Shown here piece after piece: positions 1-14,588 of a stretch of 64,000 nt of DNA. The first letter of the stretch is position 1; the number at the start of each line of letters is the position of its first letter. Below the pieces are notes generated by a model. It was not told where the DNA came from, searched no databases, and saw nothing but the letters and a program-made list of their open reading frames with translations. Location: the NCBI GenBank assembly GCA_028023455.1, contig JAQFVV010006294.1, forward strand, positions 4,241,001 through 4,305,000. The letters run 5' to 3'. A program made the translations under genes and the position numbers. This DNA comes from Epiperipatus broadwayi. Taxonomy: Eukaryota; Onychophora; Udeonychophora; Euonychophora; Peripatidae.

Positions 1-469
1 AACAAATCAATTAATTGGTAAATAAATATATCCATGGTTTTGAGTTACTTGTAGATTGAACCTTAATCCTGAGATCTGGTTAAAATTATCATAAGTACCT
101 AAATCAGATAATAATGATAGAGTAATAAGTAATGAAGACTTTAACAGGTGCTAGTGTGAAGTAATGTTGTGATTAATGGAGAACCCTGAGAGAGTCCATG
201 TTCAAACCCTGAGTTACATTGAGCTGTATAAAGAAGGTATGCTAGGTGATGTCAGAGATGTTAATCAGGCAGTTGAGGCTAGTAAGCCCAGGTAGGAGTT
301 TAAACTAAGGGGCATGGGGATAACCCTGTGTCTGTTGGTTGAGAGTTCCTGCTTGATTGTTTGGTCTTGTTGACTGGTTATACAAAACTTGACTATTACA
401 GTAAGTTTTATTACCAACAATTTTCACATTTTTGATATTTTTAACACTTGAGAATTCACTTTAAAATCT
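1..469. other. AT-rich stretch, no gene seen
   Basis: No open frame or known domain is visible. The part around 150-370 is less AT-rich than its surroundings and has a B-box-like GTTCAAACCC near 211-220. No A-box was found at the right distance, so it is not called as a SINE. Confidence 0.5.
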
Positions 470-1020
470 TTTTCAACATTATTAAAATTATTACCATAAT
501 TTCTTTTCATAAGAGACTTAATATAAATACACAATGTTCTAAATTTCCCATATAATTAATTATCTTTACATGTATTATATAACCTTTGATATTCATATTT
601 TCTATTTAAATCTCTACATAATTCTTTAGAAAACCATTCAGGATGTTTATTATTATTATTCTGAGAACACCTTACTGGAATTCATTGATCCAAACAATTT
701 TGTAAAATACTAATAAATTCATTAGCAGCCATATTTGGATCATATTCCAATCAAGGTCTCTTAAAGCTTTATGTAAACCATAATAATTATCAAGTTTATA
801 ATTTCTAAAATTAATTTTAATAAACATTAGATGTTCACAATCACTATATTTATAATTTTTAAAAATAATTTTAATAAATCTTTTGGGTTTATCATCTTTC
901 ATAAAATCTAATGGTCGGTAATTTGGATCAGAAGATAATAGAGCCTGATTTACCTCTTTACATTTCAAATTTCCTTTAGTACTAAAAGCAAGATTTAATA
1001 CTTTTCATTTAAATTTGATA
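470..1020 (-). pseudogene. Decayed APE-type LINE, linker between endonuclease and reverse transcriptase
   Basis: On the minus strand a 98-codon open stretch (968-672) contains a short motif, DNYYGLHKALRDLDWN, like the segment that follows the endonuclease in Jockey/CR1-type elements. There an N-Y-x-K...L...DW pattern precedes the reverse transcriptase. Downstream in other frames, around 665-480 on the minus strand, come pieces resembling the usual continuation: a Pro-Glu-Trp-Phe core with KEL, then a basic helix. No full endonuclease or reverse transcriptase motif is readable. The frame is broken repeatedly, so this is an old remnant. The clade call rests on pattern memory only; chance resemblance in AT-rich DNA cannot be excluded. 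Confidence 0.4.
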
Positions 1021-2025
1021 GCATTATTATGCTGTATTAATTTAATTAAGTCAGCAAAATATTTTTAATTCTATAAAGTTTGCCATCATGTTTATAATTT
1101 ACTAGAAAAATCTTCATTAAATATCTAAATTCATAATATAACAAATTAGTCATAAATGTATAATATCTATTAATAATTACTTTTTACCTTTTAAACTTAA
1201 TTCAATCAAACATGATTCTATAATACTTTCATTAATTAATATCTCGACATGCTTTATACATTTTTAATAGCTATGGTATTGCCAAATCTTGTCTCATTTG
1301 CATATTTTCTATCACATATATATATATATATTTACATCATCAGTTGCTTTATTTAATCAGATCATTTATGTAATAACAATTCAGTCTTAAAATCAATTGA
1401 CTTAGTTTTAACTCTATATACATTTTGATAACAGCAATTTATTAATTGTTAGTTATCACATATTTCTTTTGCAAATATATTTTTTGCATTTCTATGTTAT
1501 TCATTATAATATTGTCTTTCACTTTTCTAATATTTTTATTGATGATTGACTCATAACACTTTGCTTAGAAGCATAATCATTACTAATGACCATTAACATT
1601 TGTAAATTTCCATAAAAGAGAAATATAATAGCATCAGCAAGCCAAATCTTATCTGTAATTATTTTATCTGCAACATATTCACATATGGATAGATAAAAAA
1701 AAATTTTAGATTTAATATAAAGTTTGTGGCATACAGAGTTTATGTTAAAAGCATTTTTTAAATAGTCAAAATAAGAGTCAATGATCACATGACCCAATTC
1801 TCTTAAGCTTATAAGATATAAACAATGAACATTGCCAATTGCTCAACAAGCTTTGTAATAAATATTTAGCCAGAGAAAGCATTTAAAATATCTCTGTCAG
1901 GACCCCTCCCCCATGCTGTACAATAGTATTATTCATTTTTGTCAAAAAAAAAATTCTTAAATATCTTCTTAGGTTTAATAGCTTTTAAACATTTGCTATA
2001 TTTACAATTTTAAAACCATTTTATT
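1021..2025. other. AT-rich stretch, possibly more of the same decayed LINE
   Basis: A 92-codon minus-strand frame lies at 1797-1519 but shows no motif I recognise. The stretch may be the eroded endonuclease part of the LINE at 470-1020, as it lies on the expected side for a minus-strand element. A short TA run sits near 1317-1330. Confidence 0.25.
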
Positions 2026-2237
2026 TCTGGATCTTATCAGTTAATGTTTTTCTTTAAATTCTTTTATTGAAGGCAAACCTTAATAGGTTAATTAAATTCA
2101 ATATAACCAATATTAGTCATATTATATTTTTTGGATCTTATCAGTTAATGTTTTTCTTTAAATTTTTTTATTCAAGGCAAACCTTAGTAGGTTAATATAA
2201 ATCCAATATAACCAATATGTGTCATATTATAATTATG
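2026..2237 (+). repeat. Tandem duplication, two units of about 105 bp
   Basis: The phrase GGATCTTATCAGTTAATG occurs at about 2032 and again at about 2133. Each copy is followed by a matching stretch that includes AGGCAAACCTTA and AATATAACCAATAT. The units differ by scattered substitutions and small indels, so the duplication is not recent. Confidence 0.8.
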
Positions 2238-5200
2238 TGGCTCCTACTTTATTTCTTTATTAACTTCAATTGTTAATATCCATTTACTTCTGTTTCTAAT
2301 CACCACTCAATCCTTTTTTTCTTTTCAAAATATACATTACATATAACCATATAATAAAGTTTTTGAAAAGAAAAGAAGTGTTTTAATTATAGAATTATAT
2401 GGTTCAATTGTTTAGTATAAATGGGTTTTTTATCATCAGTTCTTATCTTATGTAAATGCTTTGGAGATTTGCTCATTGTTTTAATCCTGTCTTTTTTTTT
2501 TTTTTTTACAAAGGAGGGAAATCAGAATCAATCATAATAATACCTCCAATCTGTCTGCTTTTATTTTCACTAATTTTTTGTGCAACATATTCTTCTTTAA
2601 TAAAATATTTTTTATTATTTTTTTATTTCTTAATCATTTAATTTCATTTGATAAATCTATCACAATATTTAAAATTTTTATATAAAATGAAAGCCTATTT
2701 CTTCATAAAACAAACATTTGTATCCATTCTTATTATTATTATCTTATTTTTATCATAATAATTATTTTGATTTCTAATTGACTCTTTAAAGTAACTGCAA
2801 TTTTAAGATTAGAATTACTTTCATTATTATTAGTTATATCTTCATTTTCCAATAATTTTTGTTCAGCTGTAGTTTTCAATTCTTGTAATTTTCAGTATCC
2901 ACCATTTTATTTTAGAATTTATATTTAAACACTTACCACATATAAAACATTTCATTACATCTTCATTTTTATGCTGAAATATCTTATTATATATATTACA
3001 TTTAATTTTTGGTTGCTTACCAAAATATCAGGTTAATTAAAAGAGCATGTTTGTGTGCCATAATTATTGGTTATGTGCCTCCCATTAATAATAATAATAG
3101 CCATCAGAGGGCGAGTATCTTTAAAAACGTCCAAAAAAAAAAAGGATTTTGCATTAGAAGAAGAAGTACAGTGAACAACCCCCCCCTCCCCCAAAAAGTA
3201 ATTACATTAAGCAAAAAACATAGCGATTATTCCTTTTTGTGTAAATAAAACATTTCTTATTTAAAAATGTCATTTAGTTATTAAAGAAAAAAATGTAATA
3301 AAAAAGACATTTGCTATTTATTTAAAAAAGTTATTCTTTAATAATAGGTCAAAAAAATGTAAGAAAAAAAACGTTTACTATTTAGTTATTAAAAAAGGTC
3401 AGTTATTTAATAATATGTCATGGCCAAATAATGTTATATTTCAATGTTTTTGAGTAGCAACAACGCCATCCAGTCACCTGTACCATCGATGATACTAGTA
3501 CCAAACATTTTAACCTGAAATAATAACAAATCTAAAAATCACTAAATACACCAACTACAAAAAAATAAATTGGAGAATTAAAATAAATATATTTATTTTA
3601 ATCCCTTAAGTGGGGGGTGGGCAATGTAAGAATACATTAAACTGACCACACAAAAATCACCACACACACACATTCATCTTAAAGACTAAACATACCAACA
3701 ATAGTCAAAAACAATTATATATTACTAAACATGGAAATGTGTTAATTAAAACCATCTTTATGACAATACCGACTCATAAAAAAATGGAATATATATATAT
3801 ACCAAACCCATAAATGCAAGCAAGCAAAAATCTTGAAAAAAAAAAAAAAATTATTTGTTTATTAATCCAGCATAAAATTCTATAAACATCACAATGACAT
3901 TAACAATAAAAATAAAAGCACAAAACTTAAAACCCAGACATCAATAAGTAAAACATAAGACAATATGGAATAACTTGGTCTTTTTTTTAAGAAAAAAAAA
4001 ACCAAGACAAATAAATTACATCTTCAAGAAAAGTTACTTTATAAATTCCTAAAAGTATCTTATTAATCATCTTAACTATCCTCAACATTAGTCTCATAAC
4101 CGACTATAATCGCAACTTGAGAAAGGTGACTAAAGAAATACCCACTACTTCCATAAAGCTTATATTTTTAATCCAAGTTATAAGCTAGGAAATAACAAAT
4201 CATGCATGGTTAGGAAGTGAAAAACATTGTGGGAATGGAACTTCTCATCATACAACCAAGAGTTCCCAATATGATTATCATTTAAAATTAATATCATGAT
4301 AACCATGTTAGCAAAAAGATCTACGATGTGCTTCAGCCAATTAAAGAAATTATCTCAGCACAGGAAAGATAGTTTATAAAAGAGTCACCACCAAGAAGAT
4401 CCAAATGGTGGTCAAATACTATCAGATAAACTACCACACAATTAATGCAAAAGTACTTTCCTAAAGACAAAGGTACCTGAACATTTTCCAATATGAATTA
4501 TAAGATTTTTTTGAACTGTGGCATAATTGTTTTATTATTTTGTTTGTTAAATTGATTTCTTTCTTTTGAAACAGAGAGTCAATCCATCCAATCATCAATT
4601 AGTCTATAGGGAAGGGAAGTCATCAGTTATAATATTAATTTTTCATTTAATAATAAAATATAGGTGCAGACTCCTGAGCTTGTTTGCTAATAGACCCAAT
4701 AATTTACTGACTTGAAAGGTGAGACTTTGTTTTTATACAATACTAAGTTCTCATACTTTGACAATTACAATATTTGATGTTCAATATTTGTGTTCAATTA
4801 ATTTAATTATTAATTATTTATTATTCAGAATGCATGACTAAACCCTTGAATGATTGATCTGTTCTATCATAGATCTATATGGCACCAGAATAGGAGAGGG
4901 TTCAGAGTCTAAAAGCAATTCTCAACAAATCATGAAATGTAGACAGACAGATTGAAAATTAATGATTAAATGATGACAGGAATTTTAGTTAGCAAAGAGT
5001 TAATTGTTAAAATATAGTTTTTAAATTATCTTTGATGTAAATTTGAAATTATTAAATTAGAATGGTGAATGAACATCTTCGTAGGGATCAAAGATATGGG
5101 TTAGTAAATAGGTTGAAGAATACAAATGAAGGATGATCATGCCTATATAATTATTAAATGTTAAACAAATACATCATTTTTGTTATAAAACTATCATGAA

Positions 5201-5985
5201 TGGAAACCATCATCAAAATTAATTTGTTAAGCATTAAATATTAAATTAAATTGTTTGTTTATTTAATTTGTCTATTTTCCAATTAAACACACAATACACA
5301 TATCCAATGAACATGTCAGGTACAAAATAATCATACCTTGAAACAGAGTACATGTACATTCTTCCCGAGTTTGAATTCCGTGGCATAATGGGGATCAAGA
5401 GGAGGTGAAATAATGGAAGTTATACAAGTGTGAATTCCATCCCACTAAATCAATAATCATCATGGGACCACTTCATAAAACTTAGGTAAATCATCAGATA
5501 ACTGCCTTATCAGGCTTAATGCCCTACCTTGAAGACCCAATGGGCAACCTTAGTTAAATACACCTCTCATGGAGAAAAAGACTGCCCATTCCATCTGGCA
5601 TAGCCAATCATTGTGTTTGAAACACATCTAAATAGAACAATTCCAGACCACCCTGTTACAATATTAAAAAAGTTAAAACTGTCATTACTATTTAAAAATT
5701 GAACTCTAATTGAACTCTAATATTTCCACAGAAGATCCTAGACAAACAAAGGAAGTAAGTGGGTCATAAATACATGGCTCTCAATATATCAAGTTCAGGG
5801 ATCAAAGGAAAATAGTAACTGGATTTGTGGCAAGTAGTTATACACAAACTTGTGTCAAATTTACCTGAACAACTCTGTAAAAACAGCTTCCCACACACAT
5901 TTTAAAACTAAATTCTGGTAATCATTTAAAATTCTCTGTAAATTGTTTCAAACACATGGGGTAAGTTTATATTTAAACACATAAT
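2238..5985. other. Long AT-rich stretch without a recognisable gene
   Basis: No convincing coding region is seen. Around 3265-3425 there are degenerate tandem units built on AAATGTCATTTAGTTATTAAA. Around 5346-5650 the base composition is less AT-rich, as if an old repeat copy lay there, but I could not assign it. A minus-strand CxxC-like stretch near 2930-2960 could belong to a LINE ORF1 finger, but this is too weak to call. Confidence 0.5.
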
Positions 5986-6590
5986 AACGATGCAGTTTAA
6001 AATAGGAGCTTTTAATGTTAAAGGGCTAAATAAGAAAAATTATCAGCTGGTGAGGCGACTTGACAACATTCAGCAATATTTATTCACTTTACTAGAAATC
6101 AAAATTTTCAGTGGCTCATCAATAAACCCCAGCAATTATCTATCAGGTTTCATTATTTTCTCAACAGATTCATACATACCTTCAGCAGGAATAGTCATTA
6201 TTAAGATTCTAATTATATATAACTTATCATAATCCTTTGTCATAAAGCATTCACAATAAACATAGCATCTGTTTATTATACCCATCAACAAAATAATTCC
6301 AATTTAGGTTTGCAGGTCCTAGAGCAAATGGTTATACATCTTAACATTATTACTAACGAGTGAGAAAGACTTCCAGATATCTTCACCTCCTTCAACAATG
6401 GCAGAAACTTATCATTAATTGACTTGGTATTATATTCCTCCACCTTACACTGCTAATAAATTCACCTATTTCTGACTATGATGGACTCATTGTGACTCCT
6501 GAATTAAACTTCTCCACTAAAAAACTAATTATTACAGCCAAATTATACATATACTACTTTCATTATGCACACCAGATTTTCTGTATTCAA
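5986..6590 (+). pseudogene. Decayed LINE apurinic endonuclease (APE) domain
   Basis: An 80-codon frame starts at 5990 with IGAFNVKGLN followed by LLEIKI. This matches the first two APE motifs: the Asn-containing N-V-x-G-L, then the catalytic Glu in L-x-E-x-K. After several stops, in shifted frames, a stretch at about 6370-6450 gives IFTSFNNGRNLSLIDLVLYS, the usual late APE pattern before the catalytic Asp. SDYDGLIVTPEL then stands where S-D-H is expected, so the catalytic His has become Tyr. The reading frame is destroyed. It could be the 5' part of the same LINE type whose reverse transcriptase lies at 10.4-12.8 kb, since strand and style agree, but about 4 kb of other DNA lies between. Confidence 0.6.
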
Positions 6591-6594
6591 AAAT

Positions 6595-7370
6595 ATATAC
6601 ACATTTATCCCACTTAGTGAGGAGAATTGGTTTCCCAAAACTCCATAAAGAAACAAGAAGATTGTACAAAAAGCAAGGAATTACAATGGTTTTCTATGGG
6701 GAAAATTTAGTTCATTTCTGCAGATAAAAATTATACCATAAATATATTAATAAATAACTTAATCTAATATATACAATAATTTAAAAAAAACCTAATGTAT
6801 AATATATGCATGTGTAAGATATCACTGAATCATTTTAAGGGTTTATCATTGTCTTTTTACTTGATCTTGGTTTTTTAGAAGTATATCAGACATGGATAGC
6901 TGAGAATCTCTAGTGAAAAAGTTTATAATGAATATTTGACTTGCTTTTTTGATTTTTTTTTCACAACATGTGTATTATGACTTAAGGTATCTTTAAATTC
7001 GACGGAACATTCTAAGATTAAACTCTTTGAAAATATTGTTCATGGCTTCTCTACAGACTTGTTGATTTTTTCTTTATTGTCTTCCTTTTGTTGATCCAGT
7101 TGCATTAATTCCTTGTTAGTTAATTCTTTCATGTGGAATTGCAAAAGTAGTTCAATGTTATCATCATCAATTTCTTATGTTTTTATCCAAAATTTCAACA
7201 AAATGCACATTAGTTGTTAAAGTTAGCACATTTTGGAGGTTATGATTATTCTTTGATCCATAGGTCAAAGAAATGACCAAGTGTTCACTGGTATTAATTG
7301 CTGCTATGATTCCCATTGAAAATGTATATAGCTATAAACTTTAAAAAATAATTCAATATCGCTAGAAAAA
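6595..7370 (-). pseudogene. Tigger/pogo-type DNA transposon remnant, transposase C-terminal tail
   Basis: On the minus strand, around 7180-7060, a frame reads IDDDNIELLL, then KELTNKELMQLDQQKED. This is the acidic E-L-T-x-x-E-L-x-x-L-x segment near the C-terminus of Tigger transposases. It is followed in broken frames by a remnant of the F-x-E-F-[DN] helix region. Near 6612-6650 the sequence resembles a Tigger terminal repeat (GAGGAGAATTGGTTTCCC). The whole unit is a diverged copy of the element at 44.78-45.76 kb. The DDE catalytic domain and the DNA-binding half are absent, so it cannot encode a working transposase. Confidence 0.6.
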
Positions 7371-7989
7371 AAAGTTTGGTTTCATTGTGCAAACATACAA
7401 AAAAATGGATCAAGAAAAAGAGAGTAAGCTTGCAGTTGACAATTTTTTGTGTTCTTCCACAAATTCATTGTGCTGAAAAAATTCATACTCAAGTTTCACT
7501 TTTTTATATATTTATAATCTTATATTATTATATGTCAAATTATTTAGAATTAAAAAATCTATGTTATTAAAATCTCATTAATGTACTGTTATGACCTTAA
7601 AGACTTATTATTTATCAATGACATAAGGTCAATTTGTAGAACTGCTCATTATCACAACCTATCACACAGTTAACTTTAAAACAATTCCGACATATTAAAA
7701 AAAAATGTGTGTAATGTTTGCGTATTGTAATAAATATTTAATTTTTTTTGTAGTATGTATTATGCAGATCTAAATAAAAAACACTTTATATACAATTATG
7801 CTATCAATGGTCTTTTTTTATGTTTTGAGATGTCACATTTTATTATGTACAGTAGTTATTTCCCCAAAATGATCTTGCAGTTTTTTAAATAATACAGTAT
7901 GCTGTAGTGAGGGAAATATGTTCATTTAAATGAAAATTAAAAGCATGAAACTTTTTTAATCTACTTGTATTGCATTCTCATCATATAAA
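7371..7989. other. AT-rich stretch, no gene seen
   Basis: A 64-codon plus-strand frame at 7376-7570 lacks any recognisable motif and is rich in Ile, Tyr and Leu, as expected of random AT-rich DNA. Confidence 0.5.
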
Positions 7990-8770
7990 ATTTCTTATTA
8001 AATCCATAATGATGAAATCATCTCCTTTCCTTCTTTTTTTAAAATCAAAAATACATTTGCACTAATAAGCATTTTGATTAGACTGAAATTTATAATAAAA
8101 AACAGTCATGATTTGACTAAAATTAGAACTCATAAGTTTTTGATTTAAAATTGCTCAATTGAATATTTTAGATAATCCATAAAAGGACACAATTTAAAAT
8201 TAATTATTAATAATATGCAACCAAAATATACTTTTAGTTTTATGCTGAATAAAATTTGTATTTTTTTTTTCAATTCTATAATTTTTAAGCTTACTATAAC
8301 GTTGCTATTGTCTTGCATATATCTGAAAAAAAAAATTACAAGATTATGATTTAAAATCTAGCAAGTAAATATTATTTTTAAACTTAGATTTAATAATTTT
8401 TAATCATACAAAATAGATTATTAATTGCATAATTCATAAAATCATTTTCTTTATTCCCTTTTCCTGAAAATCTTAAGATTAATGACAATAGCAGTTTTAA
8501 TTTGACTAAAAAAAATTTATTTCAAAATTAGTTGACTGAATATTTCAGCTAATATAATATATAATTTTAAATTAATTATTAATAGTATAATATATGATCA
8601 AAACTTATTTTTAGTTTTATGTTGAATAACATTTATATTCTTTTTTTTTTGGCACTGTCTCTTTTTATATTTTTAATAATATCTTCTTTGACTTGAATAT
8701 CTCTGAAACAGATTACAATATTATGATTTAAAATTAAACAATGATATTTTACATATATATTTAGTGATTT
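7990..8770 (+). repeat. Old tandem duplication with a period near 400 bp
   Basis: The order of short blocks at about 8030-8400 recurs at about 8445-8770: TTTGACTAAAA, then TTTAAATTAATTATTAATA, then TTTTTAGTTTTATG with TGAATAA, then a T-run, then ATCTCTGAAA/ATCTGAAA, then GATTATGATTTAAAAT. Spacing is kept but identity is only moderate. It could be two diverged copies of an unnamed repeat rather than a simple local duplication. Confidence 0.6.
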
Positions 8771-8874
8771 TGATTGCATAATGATACAAATTCTTTTTTT
8801 TTCTCTCAAAATAACATTTATAACTAAATTTTACAATTATTATATGATGATTAATATATATGTGTGTGTGTGTG

Positions 8875-9060
8875 TGTGCTCTGCGCACAGATAATGAAGC
8901 TATTCAATGTACGGTAAAATTATCAAAATTTACTGCCAAGTGCTTTCAGGACAGTTTATAGTCCATATTTGGGACTATAAACTGTCCCGAAAGCGCTTGG
9001 CGGTAAATTTTGATAATTTTACGTACATAGAATAGCTTCATTATCTGTGTGCAGAGCACA
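8875..9060. mobile_element. Foldback (MITE-like) hairpin with arms of about 90 bp
   Basis: The left arm begins TGTGCTCTGCGCACAG and the right arm ends CTGTGTGCAGAGCACA. The arms pair almost throughout and meet at GTCC (8961-8964) and GGAC (8972-8975) around a loop of about 7 bases. Only a handful of mismatches is visible, several of them CpG-type transitions (for example GCGCTT versus GTGCTT). The element sits in an alternating TG/TA tract, which hides any target-site duplication; a TA target is possible. There is no coding capacity. Confidence 0.85.
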
Positions 9061-10440
9061 TATATATATATATATTAATTTATTTCAAATGCTAATGAAG
9101 TAAAGCCTTAACTATATGATGATTGCAATTTTTTTCAGCAAGCAAAATACTGTTAATAAGAATTTTAATCTATAAAAGTGAGTGAATCTACAATTTTTAA
9201 GCTAATATACACATTTAAAAATATAATATAAATACATAAGGTTGTTGTATGCCCTCAAAGTAGGCTTTTGATTACATATTGTATTGAACGAAGTGCTTTT
9301 TTTTTTAACTTTTGTAGTCATTAAACCTTATTTGAAATATGTCATTAATTATTATATTGATCATCTTGCAAGGATACTAAATGAAAATTAAAGTATTGTA
9401 CATTAATCATATTTTAATTTTATAATCAAAATACTGTATAATATTGTACACTGTACTATGCATAATAAATAACTCAGAATTATATATTTTTGGCATGAAT
9501 GTCACCATTTTTCTTATGGATGACATAAAAGCACTATCCTATGACATTATAATCTTACAAGATGACCACCATTTTCAAAATGGCCACCAAAAAAAGTTTT
9601 GCTATTATTATAGCGAATAATCGGTTGTAATTCAAAATAGGAGATACAAATTGATAATGATTGCTACAGTGAATCTTTGCATAAAGGTTCCATTCTAAGC
9701 CGATATTGATGTATAGTAGAACTACTAACTACATAATATTTTGTTTTAAGCTCATCTCATGTTTAAAGGAAATAGCATATAATAGCTTGTCTTTTGTTGA
9801 TAAACAATGATTAGAATAGAATACGTACTGTTTATTGAACTGCAAGTTTTTAGTACCTTTGAAAACACATACATATATAATCCAGATGTTACAATAAATC
9901 AAAATTATAATATAAATAACATTTTAAAGTAATAATAATAATACATTTATTAATAATATTGAAGCAATATATAAAAAAAGAAAAAAATTAATTCCTATTA
10001 TATTATCATCTTGAACATAAAGTAAATAACAAAATATGCTCTGGACAATTTTTTTTTTCTTATAGAACACTAGATTCCTCTCTTTTTCAAGAAATTATTA
10101 TCTTTCCAATTATGTTAATATTCAATTAATATTCTAAAATCTTGTAAAACTTTTACTTTTAGAAAATATTTTATTAAGCAAAATGCTATATATCAAATTC
10201 AAAAATAAAAAAAAAGAAAGATTAAAATATATGTGCTTTAACCATAAATTGAAGATATTTTTATTTTATTAACATATGTAATTTATATGTGTTTAGCTCA
10301 GAGAAGGAAAAATGGCTGCAGGATATTAAAAGTTTCGAATTTTAATGTTTTTTTATGTGTGTAGATTTATTTATATTTTTGTTTACATTTTAGCCTAATT
10401 TGCAGATGTATTATATTTATGTCTTAAAAATTATAAATTT
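9061..10440. other. AT-rich stretch, no gene seen
   Basis: Only short homopolymer runs and chance frames are present. A small palindromic phrase (GACCACCATTTTCAAAATGGCCACC, quoted in part: CCATTTTCAAAATGG) lies near 9549-9563. Confidence 0.5.
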
Positions 10441-12770
10441 TCAAATAGATTCAGTTCAAATATGGCTAACCTATATAATAACTTTGCCACATTATCAATT
10501 GTATCACAAGAATCACCTCCTCTTCACTTCTTTATCTTAGGGACAATTCCCATAAATTGATCATCTTCACATCACTTACTGAAAAAAAGATTATTTCTAA
10601 GTCAAACACATACCTGGTCAAGACTATATATCAGAAGTCTCATATGTCCCCACTGTTCTCAAACTTCAAATAAATTTTATGGGGTAAATATGTCCTTGAG
10701 CCATTTTTTTTTCATCTCAAAGATAAACTATAAGAAATGAAGGATTTCAACCCTTTTTCTCAATTCTTAGACATCCCTGAAGAACATCTCATTCACAACT
10801 TCCCAGTTCTCCCAAAATAAACACAATACCAAATTCATGTCATCCAGGCATAGATGGCATCCCATAAGCACTTTTTTAAACCACTTTACAACTCAGTATC
10901 ATAAATTTTGCCAACTTTTTATCAAATATATATATATATAATTCAAGGCTTGTGTCGAATCTAGTGCCTTTTTTTAAAAAAGAAAAAAAAACATGAATTT
11001 ATACTAGATAAACTTTGATCTATCTCAATGAATCTCCTTAGCACCAAAATCCTAGAATCTGTATTAAAAGATAAAATAGAACCATTCATACTAACCCTAC
11101 TATCCAAATTCCAATTTGCAAAATGAGTTGTCTACCATTCATTCAACTTTCCTCCTTAAAAGTTATAGACACAGTAAGAAAAAAAATACAGTCTCATAGT
11201 AGTATAACTAGATATCAAATCGGCCTTTGACTCAGTACCCATAGATAAACTAATTAGCTCATTCACAGAAACCAAAATCCCCACAGCTTACCTATATCTT
11301 TTAACTAATCTTTTTCTAAGTATACAAATCTATATAATCTTCAATGCCCCCCCCCTCATCATTCCACATTGTTATATTCCCCTATTATCCCTAACCTTGC
11401 TTTTATTTACCCTCTATATCATACTTTTAATCAAAGTAATTGAAAAACAATAATAGGAATAACAATATCATATCTAAGTACAAACATTTCATGCATTGCC
11501 TTCAAGGAGGATCTCTCCATTTTCTCAATCAATAGAAACCAAATACCACAAATATTCAACATTATCACTGACTTTTCTAATCGATTCAAACTTAAATGTA
11601 ATTTGGAAAAAACTTGTATCTGGAAAATCTATTCAGATGGCTGCATAAAAAAAAAAAAAACAATTCAAAGAACTACCCAGCTCTTTTCTAGGTTTTCCCT
11701 TTTACCTCAGTCAATCTACAATGTACTTATAGATATAAAAGAGACTCATAAAGAAGATATAGTGCATCATTCATCGCTCTCTAAAGCCTATCTGTCAATT
11801 TAAACAAAAACTCTCTTATTTAACATACTAGCTCTTTCCAGAATTAATCTTACTATATTCACATTATAATTCTTTTTTAAAAAATCTATCTGGGAAGTAT
11901 ACACTTTGTGCAAGTAGCTACAGTGGAATAAAAAAAACAGCAGCAATCTCAAGTAAAGACTCCAATGCCCCTTGACACATAATGGACTTGGATTACATAC
12001 ATTCAAGTATTTAGAGTACAAAAATCTCTCAATGCAATCTTTGAAATTGTGAAGAATTTTTCAAATCTTATGCATACTTTCAAAATCACATCTACAAACT
12101 GACCGCCTCCCCACAATAGTAATTGAAATGCTTATTCAAAACTGTAGGTCTGCCTTATAGGAAACAAATTCAAATACTGGGATGTCTATTCTCTTCTCTA
12201 TCTCTCAACAGCTTCCATAGAAGAAACCAAATTATATCAATGACAACAACTCTGCTGAAAATATAAACGCTGGACACTAGAACCAAAGTATTTTGACTTC
12301 TCAATGAAATTAAATTTAGAGGCTCTATCTACTCTTCATTTTCTAATATTTAAAATAAATCACCAAAATGCAGAAGATTCACGTGTGCTGTGTCATAAGG
12401 AAATAGAAAACATCACCATATTTTTATACCTATTTCAAGATAGACAATATCTGCAACCTTAATCCAGTAATATTAAAAAACAATGACTTAAATATCAATA
12501 ACATACTAAAATACTTTGAAAAAGGATTCTTTGCAACCATACAAGCTAGCACATTCATGTTATATGCTTTTTGGTGTGCAAGATTTACTGTCACTTATAA
12601 TAATAATCTCAGAAAACATCACACATTTACCAATAAAATAAAAACAATACAATAAAGAGGTAGGGAAATAGCTGGTAAATACTTGCACTAACACGTGGGC
12701 ACTAATGTAAATAAACCAAAGCATGTAACATAACATACTTTCTCCCAAAAGCAACAACAACAAAACATTC
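10441..12770 (+). pseudogene. Decayed non-LTR retrotransposon reverse transcriptase and C-terminal region
   Basis: Reading across frames on the plus strand, reverse transcriptase landmarks appear in the right order. A P-G-I-D-G-I-P block near 10845 is fingers motif 2-like. LDIKSAFDSVPIDKLI near 11205-11252 is motif A with the first catalytic Asp. A block near 11468 (ISYLSTNISC) stands where the Y-A-D-D box belongs, with its aspartates lost. It is followed by KLKCNLEKT, the usual helix after the box. Near 12390 a VLCHKEIENITIFLYLF stretch resembles the C-terminal C-x-x-C...H finger. Many stops and frameshifts are present. The clade is not resolved. The same C-terminal pattern recurs near 29.6 kb. 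Confidence 0.65.
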
Positions 12771-13011
12771 AAATTTGTTTGCTACTTTCTGTAAAATGCA
12801 TAACAAGGCAATACTGTTATTTATAACCACAATATAACTAATGATCTCTGCAAACTACCTGGTGGCTCTTTCAATACCTGTAAGGATTATCCAGTTTTTC
12901 TGTATTGCCATAGTTGATTCAAATAGAAGACTGTAACCTTTTTTTAATAGTCTAATAAAATTCTTTAAAAGATAATAATAATAATTTATTATGTATTTAT
13001 ATATCAATTTT

Positions 13012-13998
<987 letters not shown>

Positions 13999-14588
13999 AT
14001 AATTCTTGGAAGTCTAATTAATGCAGAATCTCTTAATCAATTAGTTCTAAATTTTGCAGAGTGAAAAGTCTTACCATGTTTCAAACTCGTGTCAGAAACA
14101 CTACAATTTACTACATTGATTTGTCCTATAGCTACCTTTGAAGAAACAAAATATTAAGATTTGTTAATACATGAGAAGATAGTGAGGTAATAATAATTTA
14201 ATACTTTTGTTTATTAATAGCGTGCTTGTTTTTACTAATAATTTTTTTAATTGACAATATTATTGTTGTTGATATTATTTATAATCCAAATATTAATTTT
14301 TTTTTAAGTAGTAGCTGCACAAATGTAACTTCTTTTTTTAAATAGTATTGTATATATTCTAAAGTATAATTTCTCAACATTGTATAAAGATTATTGGGGG
14401 TTACAAATCATTTGGAACATATATTGTTTTTAAATCACAACTTATTTTTATAATTTAAAACACGTTACTGACGTTGAAAAAAAATGCCTATAACTTTATA
14501 TATATTGCATTTTGACTGGATTAGTCTTTTCAGTTAGCCCAGGTCACAATACTTTAATATCTTTTACAGTCTTGATAAATATATAAAT
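13999..14588. other. AT-rich stretch upstream of the RTE insertion
   Basis: No coding signal is seen. Confidence 0.5.

Noticed and set aside
7376-7570. 64-codon frame starting at 7376
   Set aside because: No motif, and its amino-acid content is typical of random AT-rich sequence.
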